A stretch of 64,000 nucleotides of DNA from Halichoerus grypus. Its lineage: Eukaryota; Chordata; Mammalia; Carnivora; Phocidae. The stretch spans positions 1,736,001 through 1,800,000 of the forward strand of contig NC_135723.1 in NCBI RefSeq assembly GCF_964656455.1. The letters are read 5' to 3'. Below are positions 22,566-34,876 of the stretch, piece by piece. The notes beneath the pieces were generated by a model. The model saw nothing but the letters and a program-made list of their open reading frames with translations. It did not search any database and had not been told where the DNA came from. Position 1 is the first letter of the stretch. Every line of letters begins with the position of its first letter. The position numbers and the translations under genes were made by a program.

Positions 22566-24735
22566 AGGGACTGCCGGGCTTCCTGTGCTGGGAAGCGCAT
22601 CCCCTGTAAGATGAAAACACGCAGGACAGACACTGGGGCCTCGTTCAGATGACGGTGAGGAATCGTCCTGCCCTGGAAGAGCTGGGTCAAAATGATTTTT
22701 AATATTCTATCCGTGGGACCGAATCCTACTTGATGGGCTGGCTTTGGAAACTTAGAACAAATTGTCATCTAGGACGTTAAAATGATCTCAGCCTGAGTGT
22801 GTTTCCTGCTGTTAGTTCACTCGGAATGTTCTGGGCTGCGTGTCAAATGCATTCTCATTGTGCGCTGCCAGAGGGGAAAATGCCCATTGTCTCGACTATG
22901 GCTGTTTTTATTTAAATCGCTGTCCAACTTTTAGCAGAAACCTTGAAGGCTGTAAATGCAAAGTGGTGGGTAAAGCCCTCTTGAAAAAAAGAAAAATACA
23001 TGGTTTTGATCAAAAAAAGTAACATGTGTTCCTAAGAGCAGATTCTGGAGACCAAAACTATAAAAGAGGAAACGAATCCTACATAGGCTTTTTTTCTGAA
23101 GGTGACCACTTTGTATAATTTTGGTGAATTTTTAAAATCCAGCCAAACACAGATGCCCTGGACATACTTCTGTGAATCTGCTTTTGTAAGCCTGATATCC
23201 CAGTGGAAGCATCATTTTGTCTCTTACAGTGTTGCTCATGGTTATCAGTTTAATACCTGCAACAAACCGCAATAACCAGTATCATTTCAGAGGTGGGCCA
23301 TGACAGGCTTCCTACGGCTGCAATTTGAGGTTGTTGCCCAGGTGGTGTTTGTATAAAAAACGCAAGAATAGCGTCTTCTGCACAAAGACTTACTGTTGCT
23401 CCCTGTTGGACATCTTTCTGGACCACGTGTGAACTGCTGGATGGAAGAGGGTGGATACTTAGGGGGGAGACTCAAGATACATCATAAGAAACATCGTTTC
23501 ATTGTTTATTTCATTGTTTCTGATATCGTGGGATTAATATTTCCACCAGTGCATTTACACTTTGCTTCCCTGTGTTCTCAGCATCTTCAAATAAATACGT
23601 TTTTATATTGAAACTACATCCAGTAGGGTTTGAGGCTGGTCACAACAGAGTTAAACAACCGAGAAAGGCTTATTGTCACACCCTGCCACGTGCAGACCAT
23701 GTTCTGGCACGAGGAGAGACCACATGGCCCGTGGCAGCCATGCATCCTTCACGCAAGGAGTCATAGCCAAGAGCCTGCACTCCACCAGGAAAGGGGTCCC
23801 CAGTCTCTGTAGGTGCAGGGGGTCAGAGAATATGCCTCCAAAACGTTGAGACTCTGATGGTGGGTTTCCAAAGACCAGAGGATGTGATGGGAGAAACAAT
23901 CACTTGCAGAGACGTCCACGGAGAGTAGCACCCAGCAAGATGTGTCCCCAGCTGAGAATGTGGAGGAAAGAACTAGGAGAACTTACCGGCTGATTGCAGC
24001 CTGGGGGGCAGACAGGGAGGGCCGGAGATGCAGGTCAAGCCCCCAGCGGGTCCCAACGTGGGGAACGGGCATTAGAATGAAGTGTGCAGTGGGTGGCCCG
24101 AGGGTTTTCCACAATGTGACATTTCCCAGGTGTGAGGTTCCCACACAGCCACAGCCAAAGGTATCCCTGAGGACCTGCAGAAACCCAGGCCCTCCTGCTC
24201 CCCTAATCTGCACAGCGTGCTCTCCCGTGTGGGGCAGACCAGCCACTTCCAGCTCCTGAAGACCAGCAGCCCCAACCCCCAAAACAGGACCACCCCTGTT
24301 GGCCAGAGAGGCAGGTAACAGGAGTACCCCAAAGAAAAAGAGGAAGTTCTCCACCGGGGAGCTGGTCAGCTGTAGAGCTGAAGAGGTTCTGGCCACAGCT
24401 CCCCGAAAGGGAAGGGGGCCCAGAGGCCATTTAGGAAGACCAGATACATGGTCCCAGGGGGGAAGATACCAGAAACGCTTAGTTATAGTTGCTTCTTCGC
24501 TGAGCACGCTGGTGCTTCTGCTGAGCAGGGCAACTGTGTCCCCCCTGCCTAAAACGAGCTGGCCTCACTAACACATTCCCTAGAAAGCAGGAAGGTCGTG
24601 GGGAGCACTGTGTTTATGGACGTTATCAAATTTGTGACACCACGGCCCCCAGAGTTCCCAAAGCGCCCCTGGAGACAGGCATGGGGCGTGGGAAGCAGAT
24701 TAAGTCCGAGAGCACACCCAGGAACCTGAAGTTCA
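22566..24735. other. Unassigned single-copy DNA
   Basis: No named repeat recognised. The largest frame is 23983-24507 on the minus strand (174 codons), overlapped by frames on both strands. Its leucine- and glycine-rich translation has no domain I recognise. Confidence 0.4.
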
Positions 24736-24824
24736 TGCACACACGCATATACATATATGCACAATGCACATGCACACACGCATATACATATATGCACAAT
24801 GCATGCACATATATGCATGCACAC
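24736..24824. repeat. CA/TG complex repeat, short field
   Basis: Two about 44-bp units of CATGCACACACGCATATACA followed by TATATGCACAATGCA. The last 57 bp (24768-24824) are identical to 25686-25742 in the larger field. Confidence 0.95.
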
Positions 24825-25460
24825 TTTCCTCCTTGGAGGGCGTGCACGCTGAGGCACAAGGGTTCCTGCAACAGAAGCATTCTCCAAGTGATGACAAAGT
24901 CACTTTCATTCCCAGTACTGGGACTGCTTAAGGTCCCGGCATGTGTGCCCCATCCCCGGGGCTTGGCACACCTGGACCCGCAGTGCTCTGGCCCACGCCA
25001 GCAGGGTCTGTTCTTTCCTGTGCGCCTGACTCCAGAACCAGGCTGTGCTCCTCTCCTGATGTGCCACTCGGTCTTTGTCGACAGAATGGGCAGACACAGG
25101 GCTGGGCAGCCAGCCTCGCGCCCTTTTCTCTGTGCACAGAGAGCTGGGAGGGTCCTGTGCAGCAGCTGATCTGCAGAGATGAATGTCTCGGAGGTGCATG
25201 GATGTGGCCTTTAGCAAATCGGAGGAGAAAGAGCTGAAGAAACAGACTCTCTTATGAGTAGTGGTGGAGATACTGAGAGTATTCTGGAGTTAGAAAATAC
25301 TACAGTGCCTCCAAATAAGACAACCCTCTATCCAGTGGGCCCCAACCACTGAGCATCTGCCTGGAATGTGCCATAGAAGCAGACCTAGGATGACAGGGAA
25401 AGAAAAAGTAATAACGAAGAGAATCCAGATGTGAAACAGGTGCACCCATTCATCTGATAA
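24825..25460. other. Unassigned DNA between two CA/TG fields
   Basis: No gene or repeat recognised; frames of up to 162 codons extend from or overlap the neighbouring repeats. Confidence 0.4.
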
Positions 25461-26271
25461 TATATGTACATACTTATGCACACATAGATACAAGCACGCA
25501 TGCATGCAAACACACACCCATACATGCATGCACACAAAGCACCAGCCTGCATACATGCAAACACATGCATGTACACACAAATGTGCAAAACACTGACACA
25601 CCACACATGCACATGTGCACAATCGCATGCACACACACATATGCATGCATACACATATGTGCAAAATGCACGTGCATATACACATACATGCACACACGCA
25701 TATACATATATGCACAATGCATGCACATATATGCATGCACACGTACACATGCATACACATACATGCACAATGCATACACACATATATATGCATACACATA
25801 TGTGCACAGTGCAAGCACATTCACACATGCATGCACACATACACATGCACACGCACATATACACACATGCACACATGCATGCACATGCACACACACATGC
25901 ATGCACACATACACATGCACATGCACACATACACACATGCATGCACACATACACATGCACATGCACACATACACACATTCACACATGCATGCACACATAC
26001 ACATGCACACGCACATATACACACATGCACACATGCATGCACACATACACATGCACACGCACATATACACATGCATGCACACATGCACATGCACATGCAC
26101 ATATACACACATACATGCACACATGCACACGCACATATACACATGCACACATGCTTGCACACATACTCATGCATACACATATGTGCACAATGCATGCACA
26201 CATGTACATGCACACACATATACACATGCAGGCACATATACACATATATGCACACATACACATATATATAT
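25461..26271. repeat. CA/TG complex repeat field, about 0.8 kb
   Basis: Long alternating purine-pyrimidine DNA built from ACACATGCATGCACACATAC and ATGCACATGCACAC units with CATATACA variants. Strong Z-DNA and slippage potential. Overlapping open frames of 146-261 codons on both strands (Cys/Met/Val-rich or His/Thr-rich) are artefacts. Confidence 0.97.
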
Positions 26272-29200
26272 TGTTTATTCTATAGTTTCCCTCCATTTCT
26301 TTTCAACTATTTTGTTGTTGTCTCGACAAATCTAAGGTTAAAAGCATAAAAATAACAAACACATAGAAGTGTTACTGAGGAAAGGGACTTGAGTTTGGGG
26401 CTTCCTGTGACCAGGAGGGAAAAGTCACATGATCCCGAAGGGGGCAATAATCTTGAACAATAATTAAATTATGCATATTTAACCAATCAACATATTTGGG
26501 ATATTTACATGTCAATCACCTTGTCAGTTATTTTTATAAGCAATCACAGAAAGAAAGCCTCTGGAATAAAATATCACTATACAAAATAAATATTTAGAAC
26601 AAAACATAGGATAGGATGAAGTCTGCTTTATCATCAACTCCCCGTTTCCCTGAGAAAATAAGAGGCGCACGCCTACAGCTGGGCCAGTGTGCCCACGTGT
26701 AATTAGTGACCAGGCCCACGGCCCAAAGCCTCCGCCCTTTGACACGGGGGCCAGTGCTCCCTTGACCAGACCCCCTTCCCAGAAATCCCCGGGAGGCAGA
26801 GGCAAATTCTGAAGGTCGGAGAGGAGCGTATGAGAAAATAAACACGGCCAGTTTCCCTGGGCTTGCATGCTCCCCGCCAGTTCACCACGAGGGCCAAGAG
26901 GGAAGTGGGAGCGTGTTGCATAAAAGCATTTTGGTTCTGGGGTTCTGGGTCCTTCCCTCCCATCCCCGTGAGAAAGACACCCGAATCACGTACTTCAGGT
27001 AGGGCGTCCTGTCATCTGGTCAGTGCAGTGAGGCCACAGTTCCCAGGAGTCCCGTCTATGCAGCTGCACCAGGGTGCAGGGACCTGACCCACAAATGCCC
27101 ACAGAACGGCGGGGGCTCCGAGCGGCATCGGCCACAGAATCCCAGCAGGTGCGGCTCCCTGAGCCATGCTCTTCCGGCCCCGCTCCTGGGCTTAGATCTG
27201 GGATTCCACCCCTTCACTGCCCCGGGGTCCCCTGAGCCTCCCAGGGCGTCCCTCACGGTGAGGTGACAATCACAGCAACCTGGAAGAATAAATGAGGAGA
27301 CGCAGAAGACGCGCCTGGCCCCGTAGCACTCAGCGTGTGACCTGTCATCTCTAAGGGGCCATAGCACCTGCCTGGGAAAGGTGCAGAGTGGGCTGGCACA
27401 CACCAATTTCAGAGTAACGAGATGCGGTCATCAGCACAGGCAGCAGGGAGGGACCGGGTTCAGGGATCAAAGGCACAGAGGCTCATACGAAGGAAGACAG
27501 AGAAACAGAACGCTGAGTGTATGTGAGACAACCAGGGGCTCGAGCACTATGAAACGTGAATTTACCATAATCTGGGATTAAGATCCAGCTTAAATTTCTG
27601 AGGGAGGAAGGGACACTCAGCCCTGACCCTTGAGCCATCTTTGATGGTACTTGTCACTGAATTAATCGAACTCTGTAACAGAGAAGGGTGTTGAGAAGCT
27701 CATCACCAGAAAGAAAATTCTGTACCAAACCTTCGCGGCTGAACGTACGCTGTGCTCCGGCAACTTGTGGCTAATTTGGGGAGGGGGCAAAGAGGGCAGC
27801 AGGTGAGGTCAGCCCCCCAGCACGTCTTCGCTGGAGAAGAGGCTCCGGCCAGCCGTTGGGTGCAGCTGACCCCCAGGGCAGGCAGGTGAGCCCCTCACCG
27901 TCTTGCTGTGTGTCCACCTCCCGCACACCTGGACGACACATGGGAAGGCTGGCCGGAGGGAAGGACCAGATGCATCGGCCAGCACGGGCATGCTAGTAAG
28001 ACAGACACCCAAGTCCCTCTTGGACTCAGGAAACAGACAAAATCCAGGTTATAACACATGTTCAGGCAGGTCTGATATTAAGTCCAGACGTGGAAGCCAA
28101 AGTGGGGGAGGGGACGAGGGACAAACCAACCAACCAGCGGGCTCTGATCGTAGGCTGGACAGCCCAGGGTCTCGTGGGGAAGCCAGCCGCATGGGCAGGC
28201 GTGCACAGATCCCCCGTGCACCCCTCAGCTTGCAGAAAGGGACCCATGCATGTTTGTGCTGTGGGGTGCTTAAATGGCAATAAATCCAATGTCTAATATT
28301 TAATCCTTACAACAACTCTGGGCGGGAGGTAGTTCTGGTGCCATGGGATAAAAGAGGGGCTGGTGCTCAGAGTGGCAGTGTGGCCTTCTAGAATCTCAAC
28401 AAGCACGGCGCCTTTCAGGGCAGGCAGCTCAGAATTCCCCACAAGCACACAGTGCAGACTTAGCTTGAGGGTCCGGTGAGAAAGCGGTCAGAAGTTGCAG
28501 GCAGAAGACTAGGCAGTCACCCCAAAGGGATGGGACCTCGGGAGCACGGTGCCTGGGCCCCCAGCCCCAGGGCCGGGCAGGAAACACCTCCACAGCCTCC
28601 TCATCCTCGCGTGCCCGCGACCAGGATTTGTCCTGGAGAAACACTCAGTGCCCTTTTACAAAAATAAATGAGGAGGGGCTACTCTCCCGTGAAAGCAATT
28701 TGCAGAGGCAATCGGATTTCAAAATGCACTCAGAGACGGGTGAGGTTTCCCGTACCTGCCGCCCCCTAAAGGGTTTCTCCGAGGTCAGCCTGTGCGCATC
28801 CAGAAAGCTGCATCCTTGGCACAGCGAGTGCTGCACTGATCGGAGCCTGTTGGCAACAGGTTGGTAAGATGCTCGTCCCACAGGGAGAGCTCAGCCAGGG
28901 CCCAACCCCGGGAGAGCACATCAAATGCTCACGGGAGGAAGAGAACATGAAGAGCTCTTGAGGAATCATGAAGGTGGTCGCCCACTGTGGCAAGACTCAG
29001 CTCTAAGCCCCGAGGCAGAAGATCACCTTTCTTTCCAGAAGATCCAGAGACACGAGTCTGCGGCGGCCTCGGTGCCCTGTTCACCGTGACTGGCTCTGCC
29101 CGGGAGCAGCCCACGGATGGCTGGTTTCAGTCTGCGCGGAATAAACGTCCATGTACCCGATTCATCAGTGGCTGGCTTTCTCCAGGCTAAAGCAGCCCCG

Positions 29201-30524
29201 ATGTGCAAGGTCACCTTCTCACCCATGACCCTCATCAGAGCTTCCCTGTGTCTTTCCCAGACTCAGGAGCCAGCAGGATGAAGGGAGGAAGAGCCGGGAT
29301 CAAGTTGTGTTAGGAGAGAAGACACCGAAAAGACAGCCGGCCCAGTGACAATGGCTCGCCCGATGCAAGAGCACCATGGTCCCCTCTGGAGCCATGGGAG
29401 GGTAAGGCCACCATATTGATGTGGCCGCAGGAAGAGAGATGGGGCTGTCATCATGACAAGGGACGCACGTGCTCTCAGAGGTTGGAGGCCCCTGGGGTGT
29501 CACCCTTCCTAGAGCACTGGGACCAGGAGACAGGGCTGCATTTGTGCAAAACAGCCCGATCTCCCATGTGCTTCCTGGTCACCCGTCCTCACCCTCCTCC
29601 TGTTGGCTTCGTCCCCGGACTCTCAACCTCACCTCTGGGCTCGTGAGCATCCCATTTCTCTCTGCCACCAGCGGCATGAATGGCCCACGCAGGCCACCAC
29701 GTAGGACGAGAGAGTTTTATAAACTTTATCGTGGGGTGTAGTGCAAACTTCGTACGTTTGACTCGTAGCTTTGTCACCAGCACCTGGTCAGAGCCCCTGG
29801 GCGTCCAGCCCTCCCCATCCTCTTCTGTGGAATGACATAAGCTCAGCTCCCAGAGCCGGGTTCTGTAAAACACAGAGTATCTGGTGCACAGTAATCAGAT
29901 TCTTGACCGTCCCCTTTCCTCTCTTCTGTCCTTCCAGAGATGTGTCCCCTCAAGCAGGACAAGCCCTGCTCCTTCCCGGCTGGCTGGACCCCCTTGACTG
30001 GGTACATCTCATCCACCATCTTGCTCCCGATGCGGTGATCCCAACCCCCAGGTTTCTCAGGGCCCAGAGAGCCACCCCAATAGCTCCAGAAGGATCCCTA
30101 CTGGGCTCTTGGTCGCAGACAAAAATAGGATCACCTTAAATCATACAAAGATGGTCCGAGAATGAGAACTTCCCCAACTGTAAGCCTGGGACCCCAAGTG
30201 TATGTGAGGTTAGTTCAGAGGTTTGGGTGGGGGGTGCAACACCCTCTGTGGGCAGCAGGACAAGCAGGGGGGTGGCTTCCCTGGGCTCGGGGGCTGGCGG
30301 AGACCTCGCAAGCGAGAGGAGCTCAGGGTGTCTGGTGCCTCCGGACTGCAGGCTCCTCACCCGAGCAGAACTCACCCCCTAAATCATAGTCCGCGGGGAC
30401 AAGAGCGCACGAACAGGAATCCACGGATAACAGAGATTCCTAACGCATCCCAAACCAAGCACCAGCAGGTACAGATCCTGCCTGGGCTCAAAAGCAGAAG
30501 GGCGCCCTTAGTCCCTGGGGAGCA
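26272..30524. other. Unassigned single-copy DNA, increasingly GC-rich
   Basis: No repeat family or gene recognised over 4.2 kb. AT-rich to about 26.6 kb, then GC-rich with CpGs. Overlapping short frames (up to 126 codons) on both strands, none with a recognised domain. Confidence 0.4.
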
Positions 30525-30525
30525 C

Positions 30526-30750
30526 ATGGTGCTCACTGAGTGCCAGGCACCAGCCTAAGGATTTCTGTGTGTTAGCTGCCCTTTCATCCTCCCAACAGTT
30601 TGACAGGTAGGGACCCCTATGGTCACCTGTCACAGGTGAGGAAATGCAGGTAGGTTAAGTAAGGAGCCCAAAGGTCACAGAGCCACACAGACTAGCATGG
30701 AACCCAAGAAGCCAGGCTTCCAACCCCTCGCTCTTCACCACACTTTAAAC
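30526..30750 (-). repeat. MIR SINE, antisense, near complete
   Basis: TGCTCACTGAGTGCCAGGCA, CACAGGTGAGGAAATGCAGG, GGAGCCCAAAGGTCACAGAG and CCAGGCTTCCAACCCCTCGC follow reversed MIR in order. Confidence 0.88.
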
Positions 30751-30783
30751 CCAGAATACTCATGCTTTAAAATGTGCACTTTT

Positions 30784-30997
30784 GGAGCGCCTGGTGGCTC
30801 CGTCAGTTAAGCATCTACCTTCAGCTCAGGTCATGATCTCGGGGTCCTGGGATCGAGCCCCGCGTCGGGCTCCACGCTCAGCCAGGAGTCTGCTTCTCCC
30901 TCGGCCTCTGCCCTCCCCCACTCACATGCGCGTGCGTGCACGCAGGTGCGCTCTCTCTCTCTTTCTCTCAATAAAATCTTTAAAATAAAAAATAAAT
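30784..30997 (+). mobile_element. CAN-SINE
   Basis: Head GGAGCGCCTGGTGGCTCCGT, body GTCCTGGGATCGAGCCCCGC, CT-rich stretch and A-rich tail. Target duplication AAAATGTGCACTTT / AAAATGTGCCCTTT (30769-30782, 30998-31011), one mismatch. Confidence 0.96.
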
Positions 30998-31081
30998 AAA
31001 ATGTGCCCTTTATATTTGGAAAAACAACAACAAAAAACTCACTGCAGTTTCCGGCAGAGTTACTTCAGCTATAAAACATTT

Positions 31082-31193
31082 CATTTTTTTAAACTATTTT
31101 TTTAGTACTCTCTACCCCCAACGTGGGGCTCAAACTCATGACCCCGAGATCAAGAGTCACACTCTCCACGGACCGAGCCAGCCAGGCACTCCC
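31082..31193 (-). mobile_element. Short CAN-SINE variant, antisense
   Basis: Reversed short form without the CT-rich body: T-rich tail, CTACCCCCAACGTGGGGCTC, ACCCCGAGATCAAGAGTCAC, GAGCCAGCCAGGCACTCC. Target duplication TATAAAACATTT / TATGAAACATGT at 31070-31081 and 31194-31205. A B-box-like tRNA remnant is visible. Confidence 0.9.
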
Positions 31194-31205
31194 TATGAAA
31201 CATGT

Positions 31206-32589
31206 AAAGGACAACACACTCTTGAGTGTTCCTATCATAAACTGTTAAAAATAAATTTTTGATGGAAAGTTCCTTTAAGATAATCATAGATTTACTTGAG
31301 GTTCTAAGCAATAAGCATGCCTCCGTCCTCATGTTCACTGGTGTTAGCCTACCGAGCCCATCTTGCAAGTATATTATTTAAATTTCTAATAATGATTTTT
31401 TCCATAATTTCCATTTTGTCATGTTTGATCATTTCTATTCCTTCGCTGAGACCTTCCAATGTTTATATCTTGCAAGGAATGCTTAACTGATCGTTGACAC
31501 ATTTTCGTGACAACTACCGCCTGCCTCGGATTCACCTTGGCCTTGGCATTGGTTTACCGCCTTTTCTAATTGGGTTATAATTTTTTGGCCGTAGGTACGG
31601 CAGGAGGTTTTCAGCTCTATCCTGCACTTTTGTCTGTGACTTTAGGGGACCCGGGATCCTGCAGGAATCCCCCACATCAGTGGGCAGTCATGCTGTTTGC
31701 ATCAGCGTGCAGGTCCCGGCCCACCAACGGGTCAGTCCTCGGAGCCTCTTGGTGCTCTTGTGGTCGGTGCGGTTATTTTGGTACCTCTGAGGCCCCCTCG
31801 TCCATGACGGTTGTCTGAGGGGCAGAGAGGTTTCCAGGCAGGATCGCTGGGAGTATGTAATGTGGGGAAGGAGGCTCCCCCATTGGATCTTGTTCAGGAA
31901 GCCCTAAAAGCTGCTCCCTGCTGTCCCGTCTCAGGGGTAGGGGACAGGGCCTTCTGAGCCAGGCCACCTACTGTGGCTGGGCCCCCACAGCTCCGTGTCC
32001 ACGGTGGAGAGAGGAGTCTCAGGGCCATGAGGATGTGGCAGCACCCGTCTGCCTAAGCAGGGAGAGCATCCTGGCCAGGACACCTGTCCGGCTGGGGCCC
32101 TCCCAGCAGCCCCACTGCTCCCCTGTGGGAGGAGTCTCAGGATTGCGGGGACGCCCCTCCACCCGCTGCCACGGCCCATCTCTGAACAGGGGAGGGCCTG
32201 GCCCTTGTGGCCAGTGGGGCTCCCACTCCGCCCGAGAGGGGAGTGGGCTGCTGGGGCCGCCTTCTGCTGCTGGGTGGGGGGAACGCGGCAGGGCTCACTT
32301 CTCTTGGGCGCAGAAACACGCGTCGCCCCGCCGCAACACCACACCCAGTCGTGGGGCCCAAGCCGCCTTTCCCGGTGTGGCTGTCTGTCCCCTCCCTCCC
32401 GGACTTTATAGCTGTGCTTCACGGGGGAACGGACAGAAACGGGTCTATCTCCTCTCCGGGCTGGAAGGCCTCACAGCACGGTTTTGTATGCATAACGTTT
32501 CGCCATCTGACACAAAAATAAGAAGCTTCGCCATAATTCAGCAAGGGAATTATAGCAACAAGTTTAGGCAACAAGACCTACGCAGCATC
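31206..32589. other. Unassigned DNA
   Basis: AT-rich to 31.6 kb, then GC-rich. No gene or repeat recognised. The 284-codon frame from 32035 runs into L2 and SINE sequence, which argues against a real protein. Confidence 0.4.
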
Positions 32590-32990
32590 TTCTGGGTCCC
32601 TAGCGTGCACCCACCACGGGTCTGCTGCATGCGTCTGGCCATCAACAGGACGGTTTTGCCCCCTGGAGCTCACGTTTCAGCTGAGAAGCCAGCCAGTCAG
32701 CAAGTATGGAATGTATGTAAAGGGGGCGCCTGGGGGGCTCAGTCGGTGAAGCATCTGCCTTCAGCTCAGGTCATGATCCCAGGGTCCTGGGATCGAGTCC
32801 CGCGTTGGGCTCCCTGCTCAGCGGGGAGTCTGCTTGTCCCTCTGCACCCCCCGCCCCGCTCATGTTCTCTCTCTCAAATAAATAAATAAAATCTTAAAAA
32901 AAGAAAAAAAGGAGAAGAAGCTGCTGTAGAGCAGGGTGGGGCCAGTTAGGGTCAGGATTTCAGATTCAGCCATCTCTCACTGAGCAGGCG
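32590..32990 (-). repeat. L2 LINE fragment, antisense, split by a SINE
   Basis: GTTTTGCCCCCTGGAGCTCA, CGTTTCAGCTGAGAAG and CAGTCAGCAAGTATGGAATG resemble reversed L2 (TCCCTGCCCTCATGGAGCTTACA...ATAAACAAGTAA). It is interrupted at 32722-32911 and probably resumes with CAGGGTGGGGCCAGTTAGGG. Degenerate. Confidence 0.5.
32722..32911 (+). mobile_element. CAN-SINE
   Basis: GGGGGCGCCTGGGGGGCTCA head, GATCGAGTCCCGCGTTGGGC body, (AAAT)n and A-rich tail. Flanking duplication not clear. Confidence 0.95.
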
Positions 32991-33069
32991 ATCTCCCCAT
33001 GCTTCAGAAAGTGTGACGACCTTGGGAATTGCAGCGTGAGAGAAAGGACAAATCTAGGCGGCTAAGGTC

Positions 33070-33175
33070 TGGGGTCTGGGTGTCTGGTCCCAGCAGCTAC
33101 ACACTAGCTGCAAATCACGGCTTTTTCCTGAATCTCGGCTTTCTCTGATCCGAGTATAATCACGGAACATGGTGT
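33070..33175 (+). repeat. MIR-like fragment
   Basis: TCTGGTCCCAGCAGCTACAC, CTAGCTGCAAATCACGG and TGAATCTCGGCTTTCTCTGA roughly follow MIR order. Weak. Confidence 0.4.
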
Positions 33176-34731
33176 GAATGTGTCCGTACGTTCTAAAGGC
33201 CGAGATGTAGATTATAGTCATCTAAAGTGGAGCTAGTGGGAGACGTTGATCTTGGGGAAGAAATGTTTAATTTAACGCTCTACGATCTCATCTGTCAAAG
33301 CATCATTTACTGTTTCAGACACACTCAATAGTAATCTTAAAATTACTCCAAATGCCAGAGGCTCAGGTTTAAAAACAAAAAAAAATGGACTTGCTCTCAT
33401 GAAATAATCAAGTCTATGTTATTTTGAACACTGCAAGAAAGCAAGAGAAGTTACATAGGGTTAATAATATCAAGAACACACCCTGGAGTAGGGGTGGGCT
33501 CTCTGTGTGCAGAGCACCTTCAGGTGTGACTATAAGAGTGGGGGAGGGGGAAGGGAAGGGAGGGTCCCTGGTGTGACGTCAGGGGGGTCGGGGAGGGACA
33601 CCGGCCTCAGGGAAGCCACAGTGGAAAGTGAGTGGAGTGGGCGCCAAGACTGAAACAAGCACACGTCCTGTTATCCCGGCTTCCACAGTGGGCTGCACCT
33701 CGGACCTCGGGGCGGGGGACAGAAAGGCTGAACCTCAGAGCCGTGTCTGCCGGAACCCTAGGGCTGCGTCTTCCCCACAACGGCACAGGAGGACAGGGAA
33801 AGGGGACAATCAAACCATCTAGGAAGTGGACATCAAGCAAGATGCGGCAGGTAAGGGACCCAGCCGAGCTCCACCCGGGCCTGTGCCCTGGGGAAACAGA
33901 GGTCAGGAACACGCGGCCTCCTGCCCATCTGTCCTCCCCACCGGATGCGGCTAAGACTCTGGATGCCCCCGCTCACCTGGGACGGCCACACGGACCCCAA
34001 ACTCCAACTCCCTATCCCCCCGTTAGCAATCTGGACAGAATGCTTGCCAACTAGACTTGACCTGTCTCAGCTCCGGCTTCTCTCCTGCCCCAGGCCCACC
34101 CTCGAGCACCCCTCCTCCATGCTCCATGCTCCTCCTGGGGAGGTCAGCGTCTTGTCACTGCTCATGGCCCCCTTCCACTGCCCCCAGCTTTGATCTGGAG
34201 CCGCTCCGCTGACCGTAAGACCCTCCCTCCACTGGAACACAGCTGTTCCGAACCACAGGTGAGACTTGACGTTTATGGGGCAGAAGTTACGCCCAGCCAG
34301 GAGGACACCCTGGGATCTGAGTAAGACCTAGAGACATTTCACCAGATCGACCCGAGGAAGTTGGGCAGATCAAGGTGCCTGAACATGGGGGTTCATTTGG
34401 AAGCTGTTGCCAGTGGTCGGCAAGAACATTCCGGAGGTTGGTCAGAAAGCCGCAAACACAGACCACGGCCCTGACAGGAAGCCAGAATGCCCCGGGAGAA
34501 CCAGTCTTAACAACAGGTAAGAGTCAGTTAAATGGCTGAAAATCAGTTAAATTCTAAGAATCGGTCAGATCTCTGAAAGATTCACCGGCACCTCTAATAA
34601 TATAAGAGGGATGGAGACGGGGCAAAGGGGGGGCGGTCACTGGAGACTTCACCCACTGGAGAACATTTGAAGCAACTAAATGAGCACGTGCACCCTGCGG
34701 AGAGCAGACATTAAAAGAAATAAATATAAGC
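33176..34731. other. Unassigned single-copy DNA
   Basis: No gene or repeat recognised. 33.5-34.3 kb is GC-rich with overlapping frames of up to 140 codons on both strands and no known motif. Confidence 0.4.
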
Positions 34732-34743
34732 TATCCACAAATA

Positions 34744-34864
34744 GGGGCACCCAGCGGGCTCAGTCGCTGGAACGTGTGACTCTGGATCTCGGGGTTGTGA
34801 GTTCGAGTCCCACGTTGGGAGTAGAGATGACTTAAAAAATAAAATCTTCAAAAAAAAAAAAAGA
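34744..34864 (+). mobile_element. Short CAN-SINE variant
   Basis: Short form without the CT-rich body: GGGGCACCCAGCGGGCTCAG, GGTTGTGAGTTCGAGTCCCA (B box visible), GGGAGTAGAGATGACTT and A tail. Perfect 12-bp target duplication TATCCACAAATA at 34732-34743 and 34865-34876. Confidence 0.95.
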
Positions 34865-34876
34865 TATCCACAAATA

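Noticed and set aside
23983..24507. 174-codon minus-strand frame as a gene
   Set aside because: No domain, no splice context I can support, and equally long frames overlap it on the other strand.
25385..26349. Cys/Met/Val-rich and His/Thr-rich frames of up to 261 codons
   Set aside because: Translations of the CA/TG simple repeat.
32035..32889. 284-codon open frame
   Set aside because: Its C-terminal third is antisense L2 and CAN-SINE sequence; the rest has no recognisable protein.
34744..34864. tRNA gene
   Set aside because: The A- and B-box-like text belongs to the tRNA-derived head of a CAN-SINE; the cloverleaf is degraded and a 12-bp target duplication flanks it.
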